Shown: in pieces, positions 58,507 through 64,000 of the stretch
How positions within the stretch are numbered: position 1 is the stretch's first letter
Layout: each line of letters opens with the position of its first letter
DNA from: AC-32 sp963728765
GTDB taxonomy: Bacteria; Actinomycetota; Thermoleophilia; Gaiellales; Gaiellaceae
Reading direction: 5' to 3'
DNA: 64,000 nucleotides
Assembly: GCA_963728765.1 (NCBI GenBank)
Contig: CAVSKX010000004.1
Span: 620,001-684,000 of the forward strand
Position numbers and translations under genes: made by a program
Notes under the pieces: model-generated
Database searches by the model: none
What the model saw: only the letters and a program-made list of their open reading frames with translations
What the model was told of the DNA's origin: nothing

Positions 58507-60404
58507 CCGAGCGGCAGGCGCTGCCCGTGCGGCTGGCCGGCCTGCACCTGCTCGTGCTCTGGTCGTTCGCGGTCGCGCAGCCGCTCCTCGACCTGCTCGG
58601 CCAGAACGGCGAGTTCTTCGCGGCACGCGGCTCGACCCGGTGGGACGCGGTCGTCTTCGCGCTCGTGCTCGTCTTCGTCCCGCCGGCGCTGCTGCTCGGG
58701 ATCGAGTGGATCGCAGGACCGGTGCGCTGGGCGGTGCACGCGCTCTTCGTCGCGGGGCTGGTCGCGCTGTTCGTGCTGCAGGCGATCCGCGGCGCGGGCG
58801 GCCCCGGGAAGCTGCTCCTCTTCGGCGCCGCGGTGGCCGGCCTGGCCGGCGCGTGGCTGTACCTGCGGTGGCGCGGGGCCCGGCTCGTCCTGACGGTGCT
58901 CGCGCCTGCGCCGCTGCTCTTCCTCGCGCTCTTCCTCTTCAACTCCGACGTGTCGCGGCTCTCGGTGGCCAGCGACGCCCACGCCGCCGCGGAGCGCCCA
59001 CGCGCGCCGGTCGTCCTGATCGCGTTCGACGAGCTCCCGTTGAACTCGCTGCTGGACTCGCGCGGCAGGATCGACGCGAAGCGCTTCCCGCACTTCGCGC
59101 AGCTCGCGTCCGCGTCGAGGTGGTTCTCGCGGGCGACGACGGTCGCCGAGGGGACCACGCACGCCGTTCCGGCGATCCTGACCGGCCAGTTCCCCCGCGC
59201 CGACGAGTTCCCGACGTACGCCGACCACCGCCGGAACCTGTTCACGCTGCTCGGCGGCGCGACGGCGTTGCATGTCGACGACGACGAGACGCACCTCTGC
59301 CCGCCCTCGCTCTGCCCCGGGCTCGAAGGCTCTTTCGGAAGCCGCTCCGGCACGCTCGCCGAGGACACGGGCGTCGTCTTCCTGCACCAGCTGCTCCCGG
59401 ACGACCTCGCCGGGTGGATCCCGTCGATCGCGAACGGGTGGGACAACTTCCTGCGCGACGCGGGCGCGCATCACGATCCCGGCCGCATCGACCCGGGCTT
59501 CCTCGCCTCGCTCCGGCCGCAGGAACGCCCGTCGTTCTGGTACCTGCACCTGATGCTCCCGCACAGCCCGTGGCGCTACCTGCCCTCTGGCGAGCGCTAC
59601 GACGTGCCCTCCGCGCCCGCCTGGGGGCCCGACGAGGTCTGGAACTCGAACCAGGCGGCAGTCGACCAGAGCTGGCAGCGCCACCTGCTGCAACTCGGCT
59701 ACGCCGACCGCGTGCTCGGCCGGCTGCTGGCTCGACTCAAGGCGACCGGCCTCTACGACCGCGCGCTGGTGATCATGACCGCCGACCACGGTGTGAGCTT
59801 CCGCGCCGGTGAGAAGCGGCGCCCGCTCTCGCCCGCGAACCTGGAGGACATCGCCTACGTGCCGCTGTTGGTGAAGCTACCGGGCCGGAAGCGCGGCTCC
59901 GACGTGCGCACGCTCGCGCGGACGATCGACATCGTCCCTACCATCGCCGACGCGGTCGGCGTCGCGATCCCGTGGCGCGTCGACGGCCGCTCGCTGCTCG
60001 CGAAGCGGCCGGCGGGCGGCGACGTGATCCTGATCAAGGACAAAGGACGGCGGTTCACGATCCCGGCGGCGACGCTCGAGGCACGTCGCGAGCCCGCCCT
60101 GCGCCGGCAGCTGCAGCTCTTCGGCTCCGACCAGCCGCTCTCGACGCTCTTCGGCGTGGGGCCCGACCGTGGACGCCTCGGTCAGTCGTTCGACGGAGGC
60201 CGTCGGGTCGACAGCGTCAACCGGGCCCGAGGCTCCGGCCCGGTCGTCCAGGTGAGCGGACGCGCCTCACACACTCGCTCGGTCGCGGTGGTGGTCGGCG
60301 GCAAGGTCGTCGCCGTGGCACCGGTCGCGCAGGGACGCTTCTGGGCGCTCGTGCCGCGCAAGGCGTTCCGCCAGGCGCCCCGGGTCTACGCGATCGGAGG
60401 CTGA
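58503..60404 (+). CDS. Membrane-bound sulfatase/phosphoethanolamine-transferase-like protein
   Basis: The 633 residues have about five transmembrane helices (1-155) followed by an alkaline-phosphatase-superfamily domain. That domain has VVLIAFDELPLNSLL with the metal Asp, EGTTHAVPAILTGQFP with the nucleophilic Thr, and VIMTADHGVSF. This layout resembles LtaS/EptA-like enzymes that move phosphate or phosphoglycerol groups on cell envelope lipids or glycans. It overlaps the NoeA-like gene and may act on the same glycan. Confidence 0.82.
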   Translation: MTERQALPVRLAGLHLLVLWSFAVAQPLLDLLGQNGEFFAARGSTRWDAVVFALVLVFVPPALLLGIEWIAGPVRWAVHALFVAGLVALFVLQAIRGAGGPGKLLLFGAAVAGLAGAWLYLRWRGARLVLTVLAPAPLLFLALFLFNSDVSRLSVASDAHAAAERPRAPVVLIAFDELPLNSLLDSRGRIDAKRFPHFAQLASASRWFSRATTVAEGTTHAVPAILTGQFPRADEFPTYADHRRNLFTLLGGATALHVDDDETHLCPPSLCPGLEGSFGSRSGTLAEDTGVVFLHQLLPDDLAGWIPSIANGWDNFLRDAGAHHDPGRIDPGFLASLRPQERPSFWYLHLMLPHSPWRYLPSGERYDVPSAPAWGPDEVWNSNQAAVDQSWQRHLLQLGYADRVLGRLLARLKATGLYDRALVIMTADHGVSFRAGEKRRPLSPANLEDIAYVPLLVKLPGRKRGSDVRTLARTIDIVPTIADAVGVAIPWRVDGRSLLAKRPAGGDVILIKDKGRRFTIPAATLEARREPALRRQLQLFGSDQPLSTLFGVGPDRGRLGQSFDGGRRVDSVNRARGSGPVVQVSGRASHTRSVAVVVGGKVVAVAPVAQGRFWALVPRKAFRQAPRVYAIGG

Positions 60405-60406
60405 GA

Positions 60407-60454
60407 GCGCCCGGCGCGCCCGGGCAGCCGCCACCGACCGGGCGCGCCGGGCGC
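60407..60454. terminator. Strong hairpin terminator after the sulfatase gene
   Basis: GCGCCCGGCGCGCCCGG (60407-60423) and CCGGGCGCGCCGGGCGC (60438-60454) form a perfect 17-bp stem with a 14-nt loop. A smaller hairpin (CCGTCC 60462-60467 / GGACGG 60475-60480) and flanking GAGAGC/GCTCTC follow. Confidence 0.75.
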
Positions 60455-60550
60455 CCGCCCGCCGTCCTCGAAACGGACGGGCGCCTGAGCTCTCTCACGG
60501 GAAGCCCCTCTCCCCTACCTCACGTTGTAGTCGGTCGCGCGCAAAGCGCC

Positions 60551-60630
60551 ATCCCTCGAATGGGGTACCCCACTCGTTGGAGGGACGATCCCCCGAACGG
60601 GGTATTCGCGCGGATCCCCCGTTCGAGGGA
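60551..60630. repeat. Cluster of four short palindromes
   Basis: CCCTCGAATGGGG (60553-60565), CCCCACTCGTTGGAGGG (60568-60584), CCCCCGAACGGGG (60590-60602) and CCCCCGTTCGAGGG (60616-60629) share a C3-5...G3-4 form around CGAA/TTCG. The last two follow GAT. They lie in the 288-bp gap between the sulfatase gene and relA. Confidence 0.65.
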
Positions 60631-60636
60631 CTCGAA

Positions 60637-60688
60637 GGCGTCGCTTGCGATGCCGCTTGAAGGACGCGCGAGCTTTGCTCGTGCGTCC
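60637..60688 (+). repeat. Double-hairpin repeat, copy 6
   Basis: Hairpin 1 is GGCGTCGCTTGCGATGCC (60637-60654). A 7-nt linker follows. Hairpin 2 has arms GGACGCGCGAGC (60662-60673) and GCTCGTGCGTCC (60677-60688) with a TTT loop. Its CTTAAGAC tail contains the relA stop codon (complement of 60693-60695). Confidence 0.8.
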
Positions 60689-60692
60689 GTTC

Positions 60693-62900
60693 TTAAGACG
60701 GTGTCACGCGGTAAGCGTCGAAGACAGCGTCGACGTTACGCAGCGCGGTCAAGAGGCTGCGCAGCGCCTTCACGTCTCCGACCTCGGCCACGTACCAGTT
60801 CTTCGCGAGCTGATCCTCGACGTGCCCGCCGTACTCGACGATGTTCGCGCCGTGCTCGGCGAACGTGCGGGCTACGTCCTCGAGCAGCCGCGGCCGGTCC
60901 CACGAGTCCACGGCGATCTGCACTCGGAAGCTCTGCGAGGCGCCGCCGTCCCACGCGACGTTGGTGAAGCGCTCGGGGTTGCGCATGAGCGACTTCACGT
61001 TCGAGCAGTCCGCCCGGTGGATCGTGATCCCCTTGCCCATCGAGACGTAGCCGACGATTTTGTCGCCGGGCAGCGGCGTGCAGCACTTCGCCAGGCGCAC
61101 GAGCACGTCGTCGACCCCGGTCACGGTGATGCCGAAGTTCTGGCTCGCCGTGACGTGGCGCTCCTTCGGCGCCTTGAGCGGAACGGCCTCCTCCTGCGCA
61201 ACCCCTTCCGTCTTGAGGCGCTGGATCACCTTGTTGACGATCTGGCCCGGCTGCAGCTTCCCCGAGCCGAGCGCGAGGTAGAAGTCCTCCGCCTTCTTGA
61301 AGCCGCTCTCGCGGATCACCTGCGCCAGCACCGCCGAGCCCTGCAGCTTCCGGTACGGCAGGTTCTGCTTCTTCAGCGCCGTCTCGAGGATCTCACGGCC
61401 CTTCTGCTCGGCCTCCTCGCGCGTCTCGCGCGAGAACCACTGGCGGATCTTGTTGCGCGCTCGCGACGACGCGGCGAGCGAGAGCCAGTCGCGCGAGGGC
61501 CCGCGGCCGCTCTTCGTCGTCAGGATCTCGACGAAGTCGCCGCTCTTGAGGCGGTAGTGAAGCGGGACGATACGGCCGTTGATCTTCGCGCCGACCGTGC
61601 GGTGGCCGACGTCGGTGTGGACGGCGTAGGCGAAGTCGATAGGCGTCGACCCCGCGGGCAGCGCCTTGACCTCGCCCTTCGGCGTGAAGACGTAGACCTC
61701 GTCCTCGAACAGGTCGGTGCGGAAGGTCTTGATGAACTCGCGCGGGTCGGCCTCGTCCTCTTGCCAGTCCATCAGCTGCCGCACCCACGCGACCCATTCG
61801 TCGTCGCGCGACTCGCCCGCGCGGCCGTGCTTGTAGAGCCAGTGCGCGGCCACGCCGAACTCGGCCGTCTCGTGCATCTCGCGCGTGCGCACCTGGATCT
61901 CCAGCGGCCGGCCCTCGGGACCGATCACGGTGGTGTGCAGGGCCTGGTAGCCGTTCAGCTTCGGCATCGCCACGTAGTCCTTGAAGCGCCCGGGCATGGG
62001 CTTCCAGAGCGAGTGGATCAGGCCGAGCGCGCCGTAGCAGTCGCGCGTCCCCTCCTCGCTGGCGCGCTCCGCGATCACGCGCATGGCCGTGAGGTCGTAG
62101 ATCTCGTTGAACTCCCGGCCCTTCTTGGCCATCTTGTCGTAGATCGAGTAGAAGTGCTTCGCCCGTCCCGAGATCTCCGCGGGGATGTCGACCTTCTCGA
62201 GCTCGCGCTGCAGCGTCATCGCCGCCTCGCGCACGTGCTCCTCACGGTCGGCGCGGCGCTCGCTCACCATCGCCTTGATCTCCTCGTACTTGCGCGGGTG
62301 CAGCGTCGCAAAGGCGAGGTCCTCGAGCTCCCACTTGATCTTGTTGATGCCGAGCCGGTGAGCGAGCGGCGCGTAGACCTCCAGCGTCTCCTTGGCTTTC
62401 TGCACCTGCTTCTGCTTGCCGAGGTACTCGATCGTCCGCATGTTGTGGAGGCGGTCGGCGAGCTTGATCAGGATGACGCGGACGTCCTGCGCCATCGCGA
62501 CGATCATCTTGCGGTAGTTCTCGGCCTCCGCCTGCTCGCGGCTCTGGAACTGGATCCGGGTCAGCTTGGTGACGCCCTCGACGAGCGTCGCCACCTCGTC
62601 GCCGAACTCCGCCCGCACGTCCTTGATGTCGGTGCCGGTGTCCTCGACGACGTCGTGCAGGAGCGCGGCGGCGATCGACTGCTCGTCGAGGTGGAGCTCG
62701 GCGCAGATCTTGGCGGCGCCCCACGGATGGTTGATGAAATCCTCTCCCGAGCGGCGCTGCTGGCCCTCGTGCGCGGCCGCGGCGAAGCGGAAGGCGCGGC
62801 TCAGCAGGTCGCGGTCGACGTCCTTGTTGTAGGCAGCGACGGAATCGATCAGCTCGTCGATGAGCTCCTGATGCCGTTCTGCAGACTCGAGGACCGTCAT
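60693..62900 (-). CDS. relA: Bifunctional (p)ppGpp synthetase/hydrolase, RelA/SpoT family
   Basis: This 735-residue Rel protein has an HD hydrolase domain with LLHDVVEDTG (His82, Asp83), then KLADRLHNMRT. The synthetase domain carries YDLTAMRVIA and KPMPGRFKDYVAMPKLNGYQ. The TGS domain has LPAGSTPIDFAYAVHTDVG, and a C-terminal ACT domain is present (about 665-735). It makes and degrades the alarmone (p)ppGpp. The HD motif is intact, so hydrolase activity is expected. Confidence 0.96.
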   Translation of the reverse strand: MTVLESAERHQELIDELIDSVAAYNKDVDRDLLSRAFRFAAAAHEGQQRRSGEDFINHPWGAAKICAELHLDEQSIAAALLHDVVEDTGTDIKDVRAEFGDEVATLVEGVTKLTRIQFQSREQAEAENYRKMIVAMAQDVRVILIKLADRLHNMRTIEYLGKQKQVQKAKETLEVYAPLAHRLGINKIKWELEDLAFATLHPRKYEEIKAMVSERRADREEHVREAAMTLQRELEKVDIPAEISGRAKHFYSIYDKMAKKGREFNEIYDLTAMRVIAERASEEGTRDCYGALGLIHSLWKPMPGRFKDYVAMPKLNGYQALHTTVIGPEGRPLEIQVRTREMHETAEFGVAAHWLYKHGRAGESRDDEWVAWVRQLMDWQEDEADPREFIKTFRTDLFEDEVYVFTPKGEVKALPAGSTPIDFAYAVHTDVGHRTVGAKINGRIVPLHYRLKSGDFVEILTTKSGRGPSRDWLSLAASSRARNKIRQWFSRETREEAEQKGREILETALKKQNLPYRKLQGSAVLAQVIRESGFKKAEDFYLALGSGKLQPGQIVNKVIQRLKTEGVAQEEAVPLKAPKERHVTASQNFGITVTGVDDVLVRLAKCCTPLPGDKIVGYVSMGKGITIHRADCSNVKSLMRNPERFTNVAWDGGASQSFRVQIAVDSWDRPRLLEDVARTFAEHGANIVEYGGHVEDQLAKNWYVAEVGDVKALRSLLTALRNVDAVFDAYRVTPS

Positions 62901-63111
62901 GGAAAAAGTGTACTCCCGGGCTTTTCCCTAACCGTTAGGCGTAATTCACGTCGCAGGAGGGAACGCCTGCGAGGCGAACGCTCACTCTTCATGCGCAGAC
63001 GACGACAAGAACGCAAGGCTGCACGACTGGCACGGATGCTGGTCGCGCTCGACTGCACCGCGTGCGAGCAGCGCGGCTGGCGGCCGCGGCCGCGCGCGCA
63101 GTTCGCGGCGG

Positions 63112-63315
63112 TCAGTGCCGCGGGCGGCCGTCGTCCGTCTTGATGTAACCAGGCGGCGCGCCATGGATCGGCATGGTCGAGCTCTGGTCGCCCTGCCTGC
63201 CACCTGTCGCGGCGAGCGCGTCGGTGTTCTCGACCCGACGCTCAGCGTCGGCGCTGTGGTCGCCGCGGTCGAACGGCCTCAGCGCGACCCGCCTCAGCTT
63301 CTCGATGATGCTCAT
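63112..63315 (-). CDS. Small hypothetical protein (67 residues)
   Basis: MSIIEKLRRVALRPFDRGDH at the start and GAPPGYIKTDDGRPRH at the end. Hydrophilic, no known domain. No clear ribosome-binding site is seen. Between this gene and relA (62901-63111) is a gap of about 210 bp with nothing else I can support. Confidence 0.5.
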   Translation of the reverse strand: MSIIEKLRRVALRPFDRGDHSADAERRVENTDALAATGGRQGDQSSTMPIHGAPPGYIKTDDGRPRH

Positions 63316-63334
63316 GCCGGAAACGGTACTCCCG

Positions 63335-64000
63335 TTACGCCGCGCGCGCGAGGCCGGGCTGGTGGAGGAGCGCCAGGAACCGCTCCGACTCGAGCAGATG
63401 CCGCTTCGACCCGCCTTCCGCGAGCGCGAGCTCCTCGAAGATCGCCGCGGCGGCCGGGTCGCGCGCGTCCTTGCGCCACTCGCCCTTGAGCCACTCGCGC
63501 AACTCGACGTAGCGCTCGTCGCACTCGAACACCTGGCGCACGTTCAGCTGCGGCGCGACCGTGCCGTTCCACTGGTTGGCCTCGAGCCGGAAGGCGACGT
63601 CGTAGTGCCCCGGCCGGCTCAGGCTGTCGAGCCGCCGGCCCAGCCGGAAGGCGATCGCGCTGCCCGAGTCGCGGCCGTCGGCGCGAACGCGGAACTTGAG
63701 GTGCTTCCCCTCGCCGACCGCGGTGAGCTCCGCCAGCTCGCAGCCCGGCAGGAGCAGCGTCACGTTCGGGTTGCCGAGGCCGAACGGCGCGAGCTGGTCG
63801 AGCTGGCCGCACAGCTCGAGGGTGAGGTCGCGGCCGTGGACGAACGCGTCGACCGGCGTCGGCGGCCGTAGGTCGTCCTCCTCGAGGGTCGTGTCGCCGA
63901 TCGCGGCGAACTGCTCGCTAAACGCCGGCACGTTCTCGGGCTTGATCGAGAGGCCCGCCGCAGCCGCGTGGCCACCCCAGCGCTCGAGGTGGCCGGCGCA
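63335..64000 (-). CDS. recJ: Single-stranded-DNA exonuclease RecJ, C-terminal part
   Basis: The reading frame enters from the right edge and covers the DHHA1 end and OB-fold region: ERWGGHAAAAGLSI, FGLGNPNVTLLLPG and WNGTVAPQLNVRQVF. The catalytic DHH part lies outside the window. RecJ degrades single-stranded DNA 5' to 3' in repair. A short tail (HLLESERFLALLHQPGLARA) follows the OB-fold. Confidence 0.9.
   Translation of the reverse strand, partial: CAGHLERWGGHAAAAGLSIKPENVPAFSEQFAAIGDTTLEEDDLRPPTPVDAFVHGRDLTLELCGQLDQLAPFGLGNPNVTLLLPGCELAELTAVGEGKHLKFRVRADGRDSGSAIAFRLGRRLDSLSRPGHYDVAFRLEANQWNGTVAPQLNVRQVFECDERYVELREWLKGEWRKDARDPAAAAIFEELALAEGGSKRHLLESERFLALLHQPGLARAA

Noticed and set aside
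60645..63143. A long plus-strand frame opposite relA.
   Set aside because: relA has full motif support; the opposite frame has no start signal or domain. Its short end (62991-63143) was also considered as a 50-residue gene, but no ribosome-binding site lies at a suitable distance.
1..64000. CRISPR arrays, integrases, phage genes, rRNA.
   Set aside because: No regularly spaced direct repeats of the right size and no such genes were seen; the repeats present are palindromic and dispersed.

Overview
The window is about 64 kb of high-GC DNA (roughly 70% by eye). It has dense, actinobacterial-style gene content: many GTG starts, ATGA/GTGA overlaps, a PafBC-type WYL regulator, a BTAD/SARP regulator, fused class III cyclases, zinc-ribbon proteins and a DprE-pathway UbiA homologue. 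I infer a chromosomal segment of an actinobacterium near Thermoleophilia (Gaiellales/Solirubrobacterales-like). This rests on gene style, not on a marker gene. I see no phage, integrase, intact transposase, CRISPR array, rRNA or tRNA. No stretch longer than 300 bases lacks a gene.

Layout. 0-6 kb: a UbiA prenyltransferase, a response regulator/histidine kinase pair and two exported proteins. 5-11 kb: fatty-acid/acetoacetyl-CoA genes (3-hydroxyacyl-CoA dehydrogenase, thiolase), a methyltransferase, a hydrolase-cyclase fusion with the broken tail of a second copy, and an aldehyde dehydrogenase. 11-18 kb: zinc-ribbon proteins, PafBC, a GAF histidine kinase and QueG. 18-27.5 kb: a complete potassium-uptake (Kdp) locus with a split KdpD and the subunit order F-A-C-B. 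27.7-31.5 kb: a repeat-rich exported protein with a frameshift, and a proline-rich membrane protein. 31.7-36.5 kb: a tightly overlapping operon with GlpX, 2-phosphoglycerate kinase and cyclic 2,3-diphosphoglycerate synthetase, an archaeal-type solute pathway. 36.6-41.7 kb: a SARP-cyclase-ATPase-TPR regulator (frameshifted) followed by small genes whose upstream regions carry 11-bp-phased heptamer repeats, the signature of SARP operators. 41.8-46 kb: Pit phosphate transport with its PhoU-like partner, hpt, and a manganese transporter with an MntR-like box. 46-50 kb: an M23 peptidase, CcmE/CcmI and small proteins. 50-60 kb: a second cyclase-ATPase, a phosphomannomutase, LysR, thioesterase, GAF, and a methyltransferase/sulfatase pair. 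60-64 kb: RelA/SpoT and the C-terminal part of RecJ.

The most unusual feature is a family of short two-hairpin repeats. Six copies occur in 64 kb: an 18-nt hairpin, a linker of 7-9 nt, then a 27-nt hairpin with 12-nt arms and a 3-nt loop. The arms change together between copies, so structure is kept while sequence drifts. Copies abut stop codons of ubiA, relA and a 149-residue gene, lie between phoU-like and pit, sit at the 5' end of hpt where no normal start codon exists, and lie in frame inside queG. Other palindromic elements are present: a 144-bp REP-like element, a 163-bp near-complete palindrome starting at a stop codon, and a cluster of four small palindromes. Two genes (28.4 kb and 39.2 kb) carry single frameshifts that could be real or assembly errors.
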